Shown here: positions 54,961-63,608 of the stretch, one piece after another
How the letters are laid out: the number at the start of each line of letters is the position of its first letter
How positions within the stretch are numbered: position 1 is the first letter of the stretch
Assembly: GCA_036676415.1 (NCBI GenBank)
Contig: JAKFCX010000058.1
Location: forward strand, 1-64,000
Length of the DNA: 64,000 nucleotides
DNA from: JAEZDC01 sp036676415
GTDB lineage: Bacteria > Bacteroidota > Bacteroidia > Chitinophagales > Chitinophagaceae
Reading direction: 5' to 3'
Program-made: the position numbers and the translations under genes
Notes under the pieces: model-generated
Database searches by the model: none
Told to the model about the DNA's origin: nothing
What the model saw: the letters and a program-made list of their open reading frames with translations, nothing else

Positions 54961-54968
54961 TATCTTTG
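54961..54968 (+). promoter_or_regulatory. Candidate -7 box in front of trpF
   Basis: TATCTTTG matches TAnnTTTG exactly, 23 bases before the ATG at 54992 and 8 bases after the amidotransferase stop. I see no clear -33 partner. It suggests that trpF may have its own start of transcription. Confidence 0.35.
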
Positions 54969-54991
54969 CCGCCTCATAAAAATTGGAAAGA

Positions 54992-55594
54992 ATGAATATT
55001 AAAGTTTGCGGCATTACCCAGTTGAAGCAATTACAGCAGTTAGAAGCTTTGGATATTGACTTTGCAGGGGTGGTTTTTGATAAACAATCTTCGAAATATA
55101 TTGGCGACAATATAAGCCCTGAAGATATTCGTGCAGCTGATTTTGATGTAAAAAAAGTAGGGGTTTTTAACAACGCAGATTTCGACTTCATTACAGAGCA
55201 GGTAGAAAAATATTCACTGGATATTGTTCAGCTGGATGGTGAAGAATCATCCGGGTTTTGTGAAGAACTATCGGAAGATATTGAAGTGATCAAGACTTTC
55301 CGCATAAAAAATGGTGAGCAGAATGTTGATAGGCTAATTGATGAATATGACCTGTCTTGTGATTATTATTTGTTTGATGTAGAAGGCAACGATTATACTT
55401 TTCTTGCAAAAAGTAAAATAGAAAAACCATTTTTCATCAGTGGAAATATTCGTGTTGAGGATGCTGCCTCACTCAAATCATTAACACATCCTGATTTGTT
55501 TGCCGTGAACATAGACAGCAGTTTTGAAAAAGAGCCAGGGGTAAAAGATATGGGCCTTATTCTTCAGTTCAGAGAAGCCATCAGAAAAAAATAG
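54992..55594 (+). CDS. trpF: Phosphoribosylanthranilate isomerase, diverged
   Basis: A 200-residue TIM-barrel protein of the TrpF family. The catalytic pair is present: C6 in KVCGIT and D129 in YLFDVEG. The phosphate-binding regions are weakened: the usual GGTG after the Asp reads EGND, the LAGGL strand reads ISGNI, and the SSGVE motif reads NIDSSFE. KEPGVKDMGLILQF at the end is typical. Activity is likely but not certain. The ATG at 54992 is preferred to a TTG three codons upstream. Confidence 0.8.
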   Translation: MNIKVCGITQLKQLQQLEALDIDFAGVVFDKQSSKYIGDNISPEDIRAADFDVKKVGVFNNADFDFITEQVEKYSLDIVQLDGEESSGFCEELSEDIEVIKTFRIKNGEQNVDRLIDEYDLSCDYYLFDVEGNDYTFLAKSKIEKPFFISGNIRVEDAASLKSLTHPDLFAVNIDSSFEKEPGVKDMGLILQFREAIRKK

Positions 55595-55609
55595 AAAGCA
55601 GGATCATCC

Positions 55610-56185
55610 CTACTTTCTCACATACTTAGTAAGTATTACGATCACCTGCCCTTCTATTTTTCCTTCAATCTGTTCCGTGTTATTTTCTACCAGGCGAATA
55701 TTTTTTACTACCGTCCCCATTTTTGCATTGAGCGTAGAACCTTTTACATCAAGTGATTTAGTCAGCACAACCGTATCACCACTTTGCAGAATATTTCCAT
55801 TAGCATCTTTATGTAAATCTACCGAGCCGTCATTCTCATGATCACCTGTTGCTTTTGCCCAGGTGGCTCTTTCATCGTCAAAATATATCATCTCTAAGTT
55901 ATCTGCAGCCCATGTTTCATTTCTCAACCGGTTCAACATTCTCCATGCTACCACCTGAACACCCGGAACTTCACTCCACATGCTCTCAGTTAAACATTTC
56001 CAGTGAGCGCTGTCAAGTGGAACTTTCTTTTCAACCTGGTTAAGACAAGTATCACAAATAATGATACTGTTATCTTCATTACTACGATCCTGGGGAGGAA
56101 CTTCATACATTGTCAAACCTCTTGCTGATCCACACAATTCACACTTACTATCACTTCGCTTCAGCAGTATTTCTTCCAGTTTCAT
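55610..56185 (-). CDS. PhnA/YjdM-family zinc-ribbon protein
   Basis: A 191-residue cytoplasmic protein. An N-terminal zinc ribbon uses C15-x2-C18 and C44-x2-C47. The C-terminal PhnA domain (about 122-191: GNILQSGDTVVLTKSLDVKGS, NAKMGTVVKNIRLV, IEGKIEGQVIVILTKYVRK) is an SH3-like barrel. Despite the name, a role in phosphonate breakdown is not established for this family; no phn genes are nearby. It is convergent with trpF, 15 bases apart. Confidence 0.9.
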   Translation of the reverse strand: MKLEEILLKRSDSKCELCGSARGLTMYEVPPQDRSNEDNSIIICDTCLNQVEKKVPLDSAHWKCLTESMWSEVPGVQVVAWRMLNRLRNETWAADNLEMIYFDDERATWAKATGDHENDGSVDLHKDANGNILQSGDTVVLTKSLDVKGSTLNAKMGTVVKNIRLVENNTEQIEGKIEGQVIVILTKYVRK

Positions 56186-56275
56186 TTTATAATTTATGGG
56201 GGCTAAGGTAATATTATTTCACTGCTGCTTATTTGAAACATTGATTCCTTCGTTGCAATTACAGATATTAGCATC

Positions 56276-57052
56276 ATGAAAATAGCTACCTACAATGTAA
56301 ATGGTGTAAATGGAAGATTGCCTGTGCTTCTTCGTTGGCTAAGTGAATCGAAACCTGATGTTGTTTGTTTACAGGAGTTAAAAGCACCAGAAGAAAAATT
56401 CCCATTGCAGGCAATTACAGATGCAGGTTATCATGCAATATGGCACGGACAAAAAAGCTGGAATGGTGTAGCTATTTTATCAAAACATGAAAAACCACGG
56501 GAAATATGCAGGGCATTACCGGGTGACGAAGAAGACTTGCATAGCCGTTATATTGAAGCAATTGTAAATGGCATCACCATAGGTTGTTTATATCTACCCA
56601 ATGGAAATCCTGCTCCCGGGCCAAAGTTTGATTACAAACTTGGTTGGTTTGAAAGACTAACAACACATGCTGCCGGGTTACTGGCTGCAAAGAAACCGGT
56701 GATACTTACAGGTGATTACAATGTAATGCCTACCGAAAAAGATGTTTACAAACCGGAGCGCTGGGTGAATGATGCTTTATTCAGACCTGAGACACGTGCG
56801 GCTTTTCAGAAACTGATAAAACAGGGATGGACCGATGCAATAAGAAAATTATACCCAGATGAAACGATCTATACGTTCTTCGATTATTTCCGTAATGCCT
56901 ATGAACGAAATGCCGGGTTGCGTATCGACCATTTTCTGTTAAGCCCTGAAGTTGATAAAAGACTAATTGCAGCAGGTGTTGACAGAGAGGTACGTGGATG
57001 GGAAAAAACAAGTGACCATGCACCAGTCTGGATCGAATTAAAAGATGTATGA
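56276..57052 (+). CDS. xth: Exodeoxyribonuclease III (AP endonuclease family)
   Basis: A 258-residue Mg2+-dependent DNA repair nuclease of the exonuclease III family. Motifs: IATYNVNGVNGRL, VCLQELKAPEEKFP, LTGDYNVMPTEKDVY, RIDHFLLSPEV, and TSDHAPVWIEL at the end. It cuts abasic sites and removes 3' blocking groups. Length and motifs are those of a full enzyme. Confidence 0.95.
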   Translation: MKIATYNVNGVNGRLPVLLRWLSESKPDVVCLQELKAPEEKFPLQAITDAGYHAIWHGQKSWNGVAILSKHEKPREICRALPGDEEDLHSRYIEAIVNGITIGCLYLPNGNPAPGPKFDYKLGWFERLTTHAAGLLAAKKPVILTGDYNVMPTEKDVYKPERWVNDALFRPETRAAFQKLIKQGWTDAIRKLYPDETIYTFFDYFRNAYERNAGLRIDHFLLSPEVDKRLIAAGVDREVRGWEKTSDHAPVWIELKDV

Positions 57053-57097
57053 TAACATAGTTACAACGCTACCCTAATTATATTTAGCTTTCATTTT

Positions 57098-57916
57098 ATG
57101 CAAGAAAACAATATCACATCTTGGCGAAGCAGGCTTCATGAGGTCATTTATGAATCCAATACCAAAGCCGGAAAAGCTTTCGATGTTTCGTTACTTGTAT
57201 TGATCGTAGCCAGCATACTGGTTGTGATGCTAGACAGCATTGAATTGTGGCGCAAAGAGTATGGAGATTTGTTTGTTACACTTGAATGGATATTCACTAT
57301 TATTTTTACGATTGAATATATCCTACGCCTTATCACAATTAAACGACCGCTGCGATATATGTTTAGTTTTCTAGGCATTATTGATTTGCTGGCTATCATC
57401 CCAAGTTATCTCAGCATTTTCTTCGCCGGATCTCAAACATTATTAGTATTCAGGGCTCTTCGTTTACTCAGGATATTCAGGATATTCAAACTAAATCATT
57501 ATATCTCCGAAATGCGTTTTCTGGGTGCTGCTGTACAGGGAAGTCTTAAAAAGATCAGCATTTTTATGATGATCGTTTTAATGCTTGTTATTATCCTTGG
57601 TTCTTTAATGTACCTGGTAGAAGGAGGACAAAATGGATTTCACAGCATTCCTGATAGTGTATATTGGGCTATTGTAACTATAACTACTGTTGGCTATGGA
57701 GATATTTCTCCTGTTACACCATTAGGAAAATTCCTTGCAAGTTTTATCATGATGATGGGTTATGGTATCATCGCAGTTCCTACAGGTATTGTTACAACGG
57801 AAATGGCGTTGGCTGCAAAAAGAAAAGACCAGAAGCATGAGGTTTGTCCGAAATGTGGCAAAGAAGGACATGATGATGATGCGGTTTTTTGTAAGAAATG
57901 TGGTGAGCGATTATAG
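57098..57916 (+). CDS. Voltage-gated K+ channel with C-terminal zinc ribbon
   Basis: A 272-residue inner-membrane channel with six membrane segments. S4 is FRALRLLRIFRIFKLN, with an Arg at about every third position, the voltage sensor. The pore carries TTVGYGD, the K+ selectivity filter. The cytoplasmic tail (about 250-272) ends in a zinc-ribbon CPKCG...CKKCG instead of an RCK or cyclic-nucleotide domain, so a metal or redox state might tune it. It forms a tetramer. No co-transcribed partner. Confidence 0.92.
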   Translation: MQENNITSWRSRLHEVIYESNTKAGKAFDVSLLVLIVASILVVMLDSIELWRKEYGDLFVTLEWIFTIIFTIEYILRLITIKRPLRYMFSFLGIIDLLAIIPSYLSIFFAGSQTLLVFRALRLLRIFRIFKLNHYISEMRFLGAAVQGSLKKISIFMMIVLMLVIILGSLMYLVEGGQNGFHSIPDSVYWAIVTITTVGYGDISPVTPLGKFLASFIMMMGYGIIAVPTGIVTTEMALAAKRKDQKHEVCPKCGKEGHDDDAVFCKKCGERL

Positions 57917-58028
57917 GAGGCTTTCAGTAAACTGCGGTTACTTGGTTGTATCAAAGCGATGAACGAGATTTAGCTAAAACATAAAAGAATTTACTGAGGA
58001 CTCACTTGTGCTTAGGTTTTTATTAATA

Positions 58029-59324
58029 TCATTCTTTAATAAAAACAATGCTGTCAACAGACATTCTCACCCGCAAAAATTGGTTTAACTGGGCTAATTG
58101 TCGTTTAGTTATTATCCGATTCGATTTATAAAAGATCACCGGTAGTCTTCTATCAAACCTGTGTGTAGTATCTGAAAAAGAAAGCCACCCGTTTCTTGCT
58201 GTATCAATAAAGGGAAATGCAATCGTAATCTCTTTTACTATTTGATGGTATGAGAGTGTATCTGTTGCTTTTGCTTCGTTTCCGTTTTTTAACCGGTCCA
58301 GCTCTAATTGTTGGTACATATTTCGAATTACACTTGCGCTTAGCTCATTTACTTCATCCCTTGTCATATTAACACGATGAGAAACGAGTTGGTAACCTTC
58401 AATTTTATTTGCCTTTAATTCTTGGGCTATTGATTGTTTAATGCTATCGGAAATCGGATTCCCTGAATGATACACTTTAATAAGTGTTGCAGTATCCCGT
58501 TTGTCAAGTTCCCATTTTAAAATTTCATTACCCTGCTGCTCAATACGCCGCAGAACTATATTATTTATTTCCTTCTTGATTGTCTCTCTTTGGTACACAG
58601 TAAACAGGAAATAAATACTGGGAAGGGTGATTACGATGGTGAGTATTGTAAAAATAATATTCGAAGTAGTTTGCTGCTGTTTTGTACGATACACCTTCGC
58701 AGGAAACTTCAGGTATTTCACCATTACGAAAGTAGCAAGGCTGATGAAAACCGCATTGATAAAAAACAAGTAGAAAGCACCACCAAAATAATTCCACTGC
58801 TGAGTTGCAATACCATACCCGGCAGTGCATAAAGGTGGCATTAACGCTGTTGCAATAGCTACACCAGGTAAAGCAATAGACGGACCGGAGCGTGATGAAG
58901 AAATGATGCCGGCGACACCACCAAACAAAGCTATCATCACATCCAATAAAGTAGGAAAAATTCTGGCTTCTATCTCTGTAGTAGGATTCGCAAAAGGTGA
59001 GATGGAAAAATACAAAACAGAAGCAGTCAGGCACAAAACTACTGCAATCAACAAGTTTCTCGCAGACCGGATGAACAGTTGCTTATCATGGATGCCTAAC
59101 GAAAGTCCTATACCAAGAATGGGTGACATCAGGGGAGAAATCAACATGGCACCGATGATAACTGCAGTAGAATTGGTATCGAGACCGATGGAAGCCAGGG
59201 CCGCAGAACAGAATAGTAACCAGATATTGTAACCACGAATAGAAACACCCTCACTAATCCTGTTAATACTGCCAGTAGTATCTGTATTGGTTTGAAGGTC
59301 AAATATTTTATGCAACCACGTCAT
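58029..59324 (-). CDS. DUF389 family membrane protein
   Basis: A 431-residue inner-membrane protein of the DUF389 (TIGR00341/TIGR00271-type) family. Signature regions: NTDTTGSINRISEGVSIRGYNIW, STAVIIGAMLISPLMSPILGIGLS, GGVAGIISSSRSGPSIALPGVAIATALMPPLC. Six or so hydrophobic segments lie in the first 250 residues; the last 180 are a soluble domain of unknown function. No transport substrate is established. Confidence 0.9.
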   Translation of the reverse strand: MTWLHKIFDLQTNTDTTGSINRISEGVSIRGYNIWLLFCSAALASIGLDTNSTAVIIGAMLISPLMSPILGIGLSLGIHDKQLFIRSARNLLIAVVLCLTASVLYFSISPFANPTTEIEARIFPTLLDVMIALFGGVAGIISSSRSGPSIALPGVAIATALMPPLCTAGYGIATQQWNYFGGAFYLFFINAVFISLATFVMVKYLKFPAKVYRTKQQQTTSNIIFTILTIVITLPSIYFLFTVYQRETIKKEINNIVLRRIEQQGNEILKWELDKRDTATLIKVYHSGNPISDSIKQSIAQELKANKIEGYQLVSHRVNMTRDEVNELSASVIRNMYQQLELDRLKNGNEAKATDTLSYHQIVKEITIAFPFIDTARNGWLSFSDTTHRFDRRLPVIFYKSNRIITKRQLAQLNQFLRVRMSVDSIVFIKE

Positions 59325-59416
59325 CCGGTAAAGTTAACGCACGTTTAATAATAATAACGTCTTGATACTTTATGCAAAACCTTTCAATGTCGCATCATGA
59401 ACTAAACCGTAGTACC

Positions 59417-60214
59417 ATGAAAAGATTTTTACTCATTGCCTGCCTCCCACTGCTGGCTGTTTTTAGCTTCACAAACCGAACGAATACGCTTAACCACTTC
59501 AATACCCTGGCAGAACAGATCAAGAATGAAATTGAACAAAATGCTATTGCAGAATCCAATGGCACATCGAAAGTCAACAATATCGAAATATGGAACACAG
59601 GTGATATCAAGCTGCACTTTTCCGGTAACAGCACTGTTCAAATGTTCAATTTGTTTGAACTATATAAAACCCAGGAGACATCATTTGGAATCCAGCTTAA
59701 CGAAAATGAAACATTCATCCGCTTCAACATTTCAGAATCAGGGTACACAGATATCCATTTCAGAACTCATGCAAAAGCAAAAGAGGTGTATGAAGCCTTT
59801 CTTGATCTCATATTTGCAGGAAAAGATTATTATTCTCCTGAGATCAACCTTGATATCGCACAGACCAGAGACAGCATCAACGTGCTATTGAGTAAATATG
59901 CCAGTTTCAATCCACAGATCAGGGTAAGCCTGAAAGGTTCGGTGATCATCACCAACAACAATATGCAGTTCTTTACATTTAATCTCCTTGAACTTGCCAG
60001 TTCGCAATACACTGAAAACTTTGAAGTGAACGGTATAGAGATGATACCATGCACCAAAAGAAATGTAGGTGCCAATAACTGGATCAGATTTAATACAGCA
60101 AAAGGCAACACTGCTTTTCTCCGCTTTGATTGCATCAGCGATGCAGAACTGGCAAAAATTCACCAGCTACTGGTTCATCTGAGAACTTCTGTTTTAAGGG
60201 TTATGCATAGTTAA
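59417..60214 (+). CDS. Exported protein of unknown function
   Basis: A 265-residue protein starting MKRFLLIACLPLLAVFSFTN, a signal peptide. It appears to contain two similar beta-rich halves: each has a patterned segment ending in an RFN run (GIQLNENETFIRFNISESG and MIPCTKRNVGANNWIRFNTAKG), followed by a phrase about strands and a helix. No family is recognised. The ATG at 59417 is preferred over one at 59372, because the earlier start would put 15 residues before the signal peptide. Confidence 0.65.
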   Translation: MKRFLLIACLPLLAVFSFTNRTNTLNHFNTLAEQIKNEIEQNAIAESNGTSKVNNIEIWNTGDIKLHFSGNSTVQMFNLFELYKTQETSFGIQLNENETFIRFNISESGYTDIHFRTHAKAKEVYEAFLDLIFAGKDYYSPEINLDIAQTRDSINVLLSKYASFNPQIRVSLKGSVIITNNNMQFFTFNLLELASSQYTENFEVNGIEMIPCTKRNVGANNWIRFNTAKGNTAFLRFDCISDAELAKIHQLLVHLRTSVLRVMHS

Positions 60215-60279
60215 CTGCTGCTGATTGCCCTTACAGCATAATCAGGCACAGAATTTTCGGCAGAGTTCTAAAAAATATC

Positions 60280-60678
60280 ATGAAGCAAAACGAAAGTGAT
60301 AGAATAAGGAACACTGATCTCCAGGATTCTGCAAGAGATAAAGAAAGATTAAAGCCCGATGAAGTTATTATGGACCTTCCGGAAGTAAAAGATATACCCG
60401 GACAGGAGTTTATTGCTGATCTAGAAATGAACACTGAGAAAATACCTGCAAATGATGATGCAAGGTCGAATAGAATATCACTTGCTTCTACAGATAATGA
60501 AGGTGATCCGCTGAATGAAAAAAGTGCCACCCGAACAGGAAGTGATTTGGATACCAGTGGAGTGGATGAGGACGATTTAAACGAATCGATCGGTGAAGAA
60601 GACGAAGAAAACAATATTTACAGCCTCGGCGATGAGAAGGAAACGGATGCTGACAATGAAACATTGGGCAATCCTTAA
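60280..60678 (+). CDS. Very acidic small protein of unknown function
   Basis: A 132-residue protein dominated by Asp, Glu and Asn, probably unstructured, with a low isoelectric point (for example DEDDLNESIGEEDEENN). It has no signal peptide and no recognised motif. It shares a bidirectional terminator with the convergent lipoprotein gene. Coding potential rests on the clean frame and the terminator position. Confidence 0.6.
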   Translation: MKQNESDRIRNTDLQDSARDKERLKPDEVIMDLPEVKDIPGQEFIADLEMNTEKIPANDDARSNRISLASTDNEGDPLNEKSATRTGSDLDTSGVDEDDLNESIGEEDEENNIYSLGDEKETDADNETLGNP

Positions 60679-60683
60679 TAAAA

Positions 60684-60717
60684 AAGGGACTGAATAAATT
60701 CAGTCCCTTATATTTTT
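60684..60717. terminator. Bidirectional terminator between two convergent genes
   Basis: A perfect 11-pair stem, AAGGGACTGAA against TTCAGTCCCTT, with loop TAAA. It is flanked by A-rich sequence on the left and TATATTTTT on the right, so it can work on both strands. It ends the acidic protein gene and the lipoprotein gene at 60731. Confidence 0.85.
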
Positions 60718-60730
60718 CTTTACCATTGAA

Positions 60731-61192
60731 TTAATCGTCTTTCTTTACTTTTCTCTCACCAGTTTCAGCGTCAACCTTAATCTTGGTATCGCCGTCTTTG
60801 ATCTTGTAGTCACCATCATCCTCTACTTTTATCTTATAATCATCACCCACTTTTTTCTTGTAACCTTCTCCATCTCTCTTTAATTTGTAATCAGTGTCAT
60901 CATCATCACCTCCAAAATAGATATATTTTCCTTCATCATCCAGACGAACATATCCATTAATTACTTTACCCGATTTACCCCAAACCGTATCGTTTGTTTT
61001 TGTATCTACATACATACGTACAGGCTTCTTTGTTGATGCATCTACCATCAAACCTGTTTCTTCATCCTTCACCAATTCAATTGGCTCACCCGTGGTCAGG
61101 TCAATGTACCTTTCGTCAGCTCTTGAATCTGAACATGCCGTCCAGGTTGTTGCTGCCAAAAGACCAAGGGCCATCATCTTAACTACTTTCAT
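60731..61192 (-). CDS. Lipoprotein with charged repeat tail
   Basis: A 153-residue lipoprotein (lipobox WTACS, Cys20). Residues about 30-95 carry short beta-like segments ending in a DEGKYIYFGG-type turn. From about residue 100 the protein is built of Lys/Asp-rich short repeats (DDYKIK, DGDYKIK, DTKIK). Such repeats could form extended strands or bind metals or glycans; no family is recognised. Confidence 0.75.
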   Translation of the reverse strand: MKVVKMMALGLLAATTWTACSDSRADERYIDLTTGEPIELVKDEETGLMVDASTKKPVRMYVDTKTNDTVWGKSGKVINGYVRLDDEGKYIYFGGDDDDTDYKLKRDGEGYKKKVGDDYKIKVEDDGDYKIKDGDTKIKVDAETGERKVKKDD

Positions 61193-61245
61193 AAACGTTT
61201 TTTATTTGACAGTAGTAAAACAATATCCAGGCCAAGCCTAATAAC

Positions 61246-61695
61246 TTAAACGCCAAATTGTTGCAGGTGATGATCGAGGTGTTTCCATTGACTTTTATCC
61301 CACTCTTCCACAGTCATTTTGCCAAAAAAAGGATGAGGATCTTTTGTAAGAACAGCCGGTCCACCGGAAGAAAACCTGGTAATAAGTTGAACGAGTTTTT
61401 GTTTTTCAGATTGAAAATTCCGCTCATCTTTAACTATGAACGAAGGGGCTGTAGGTAATCCTCTTTTATATGGCTTATCACTCACAACCGTTTTCTTAGC
61501 CTTTTTACCGAAGAGAAAACCAAAAAGGTTTCGTTTAAGCATAGTCTCTCCCATAGCTACCTGCAAAGGCGGCTGACAATGAGCCAGCATCTGTGAAACA
61601 TTCATTTTGCCCCAAAGTGCTTTTGATTGGGGTGAAAGTTGATTGATACGGGAAATGATATCGGATGACTTTTGGGCGTCAAATAGATAGTTCAT
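61246..61695 (-). CDS. DUF1569/DinB-like protein
   Basis: A 149-residue helical protein resembling the DUF1569 branch of the DinB/YfiT four-helix family. Conserved positions: His in MLAHCQPPLQVAMGE, SSGGPAVLTKDPHPFFGKMTVEEWDKSQWKHLDHHLQQFGV at the end with its His pair (H-x2-H-H), a likely metal site. The reaction is unknown. The ATG at 61695 is preferred to a TTG two codons earlier. Confidence 0.82.
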   Translation of the reverse strand: MNYLFDAQKSSDIISRINQLSPQSKALWGKMNVSQMLAHCQPPLQVAMGETMLKRNLFGFLFGKKAKKTVVSDKPYKRGLPTAPSFIVKDERNFQSEKQKLVQLITRFSSGGPAVLTKDPHPFFGKMTVEEWDKSQWKHLDHHLQQFGV

Positions 61696-61735
61696 GATCA
61701 AGCAGTTTCCTGCAAAGTAACCATTTCAAAAAATA

Positions 61736-61945
61736 CTATCTACGGCCCCAGAGTGATTGAGTAAAACTTCTGTCGTCACGGGATGAACTCTCTGGAGAGG
61801 TAATATGTCGAGAAGCAAATTCCCCAGTTGTTGGAATATGAGCAACATTGCGTAAAGGCTGACAAACTTCCCTGCCATTAGCATATGTTTCTTTTACAGA
61901 TGTATTTATGTGATTTGCAATTTCCCACCTGTTTAAGTTTTTCAT
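61736..61945 (-). CDS. Small protein of unknown function (69 aa)
   Basis: A 69-residue frame with ATG start, 40 bases upstream of the DUF1569 gene on the same strand. It has no signal or motif; it is rich in Ser, Thr and Arg at the C-terminus. Spacing is consistent with a shared transcript. It may be a genuine small gene or a spurious frame. Confidence 0.4.
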   Translation of the reverse strand: MKNLNRWEIANHINTSVKETYANGREVCQPLRNVAHIPTTGEFASRHITSPESSSRDDRSFTQSLWGRR

Positions 61946-61992
61946 ATTGGGGCGAATTTAGAGTAGTAATAGCTCTAAAACAATGCCTGAAG

Positions 61993-62727
61993 TCAATGTT
62001 GTAACAAATGACTATGATGCCATCTTAATCGATATGCATTCATTGCTGTTTGGCCGAGCTTATTGATGAATTTATAATTGACAACAACTCCTACTACTGC
62101 ACCAATTCCAGGCACCAATTGCAGCATCTTGGCAAGATCAATATAATCCCTGTACTCCTGTTGAAAAGCTCTCCAGTCGAACGCTTCCAGGTTTTCCGGG
62201 ATGGTTTGGATATATTCATTCCACCGGTCAACTTCTGAAAATATATTTCTGCGATGTTGTTGACTGGAAAAAGCCAACTGAAATATCTGCAATATGAAAA
62301 GTCTTTCCCGGTAGTCCTTCACATCATATCCATACAATGCAGCGATATCGAACAGTAATTTCATTTTTATTCCCAGCAGTAACGGAAAGTCTGCTAAACC
62401 AAAGAAAAATCCGCCGGCACCTGTAATTCCCCCTTCTGCAGCTGCTGTTTTGCGATAAGTTGATATCTTATTCCTGACCAATATTTCTCTGGATTGCAGA
62501 TCACCGTCGGCAATCCTTGCTGAGGATGTAAAACCTGCACCAAACAAAACAGCCCTCACCATTTGCTTAATTGCAATAGTGAGAGCTGAATGAATTTTAT
62601 CAGGTATATAACTGTTCAGTTTTACCTGCATCTTTTTAGAGAACCGGTCAATATATGAAGGATGTTTGCTCATGGATTTCCTCCAACGCAGCATTTCCTT
62701 TATTGCCTGTTGCTCGTATAAGTTCAT
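61993..62727 (-). CDS. EcsC family protein
   Basis: A 244-residue protein of the EcsC family. Hallmarks: AAAEGGITGAGGFFFGLADFPLLLGIKMKLLFDIAALYGYD (about 90-130) and a late VPGIGAVVGVVVNYKFI. Two hydrophobic patches suggest membrane association. Bacillus EcsC sits with an ABC transporter, but no general biochemical role is known. Eight bases separate it from the small membrane protein gene upstream. Confidence 0.85.
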   Translation of the reverse strand: MNLYEQQAIKEMLRWRKSMSKHPSYIDRFSKKMQVKLNSYIPDKIHSALTIAIKQMVRAVLFGAGFTSSARIADGDLQSREILVRNKISTYRKTAAAEGGITGAGGFFFGLADFPLLLGIKMKLLFDIAALYGYDVKDYRERLFILQIFQLAFSSQQHRRNIFSEVDRWNEYIQTIPENLEAFDWRAFQQEYRDYIDLAKMLQLVPGIGAVVGVVVNYKFINKLGQTAMNAYRLRWHHSHLLQH

Positions 62728-62735
62728 GCCGCAAG

Positions 62736-63044
62736 TTACTTCGCAGGCTGAAATTGCTCGTTCATTTGTGTATGACCGGCAAACATCCTGTTCCTGTTTC
62801 TTCTTTTCAGGATAAGGTATGTGGCAGTTCCAATCAAGGCTGCAGCTGCAACACCTACCACAAATGGATTAACCGAACGTCCTGCCATCATCACTCTCTT
62901 GGTACCAACATAACCCATTCCTGCTTTAGCATAAGTACCTATGTTCTTTGCCTGCACTTTTGCCTGTGATCCCAATGTTTTTACATGTGTTTTTACATCA
63001 TCCATGTTAATGTTCCTGATCTTCTTGTTTAATGTTTCTAACAT
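62736..63044 (-). CDS. Small single-pass membrane protein
   Basis: A 102-residue protein: an amphipathic N-terminal helix region, one hydrophobic segment (about 64-82, VVGVAAAALIGTATYLIL) and a basic stop-transfer KRRNRNR. It resembles small YtxH-like stress proteins in layout, but no clear family match. It precedes the EcsC gene by 8 bases, suggesting a two-gene operon. Confidence 0.65.
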   Translation of the reverse strand: MLETLNKKIRNINMDDVKTHVKTLGSQAKVQAKNIGTYAKAGMGYVGTKRVMMAGRSVNPFVVGVAAAALIGTATYLILKRRNRNRMFAGHTQMNEQFQPAK

Positions 63045-63082
63045 AACCATTCATTTTTTAGTTAACTAAAACTGCCAATTCT

Positions 63083-63559
63083 TTAAGCAGCTAACCTTTG
63101 TTCTTCCACTACTGTAGTTGTTCTTATTGAAAGTCGTTTTATTTCCTGTGTAGCAACATCCCAATAAAACACGCTTGTTATCTCAGCCTTCACCAAACAT
63201 ACTTCAGCATCTTCTATGCCACGTGGAAACCATTCGTTCACCATTGGACTCCAGTTTCTTTGCAGTTCTTCCTTGTCGCAGATCACCATTCCGGAGCCAT
63301 GTATCTCCATGTACTCATCTGTGTCTGAATTGGCAAACACGAGCTGTATCTTATTGTTGATTGAAATGTCTTTGATCTTACCGGATGACTTACTGGCAAA
63401 AAACCAGCAATTTCCCTCGTCGTCTATCCTGGTAGCAGCCATTGGCCTGTTAGTTCTTTTGTTTTCAGCATCGGTAGTAATGAGCATACAAATGATAGCC
63501 GAGTTCGCTGCATCTCTCATTTGTTTTACTGCCATGCCATCTGTATTTATCCACTCCAT
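63083..63559 (-). CDS. Pyridoxamine 5'-phosphate oxidase-like general stress protein (flavin reductase-like split barrel)
   Basis: A 158-residue split-barrel protein. The flavin-binding pattern RPMAATRIDDEGNCWFFASKSSGKIKDI is characteristic of general stress protein 26 (YdaG-like) types; IQLVFANSDTDEYMEIHGSG and FYWDVATQEIKRLSI follow. It may bind FMN and pyridine nucleotides; the reaction is unproven. The ATG at 63559 is used over a TTG two codons earlier. Confidence 0.87.
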   Translation of the reverse strand: MEWINTDGMAVKQMRDAANSAIICMLITTDAENKRTNRPMAATRIDDEGNCWFFASKSSGKIKDISINNKIQLVFANSDTDEYMEIHGSGMVICDKEELQRNWSPMVNEWFPRGIEDAEVCLVKAEITSVFYWDVATQEIKRLSIRTTTVVEEQRLAA

Positions 63560-63608
63560 ATTCAAATTCTCCTGGCGTAAAGGTGAAAAATACTGTGCCA
63601 GCTATGGT

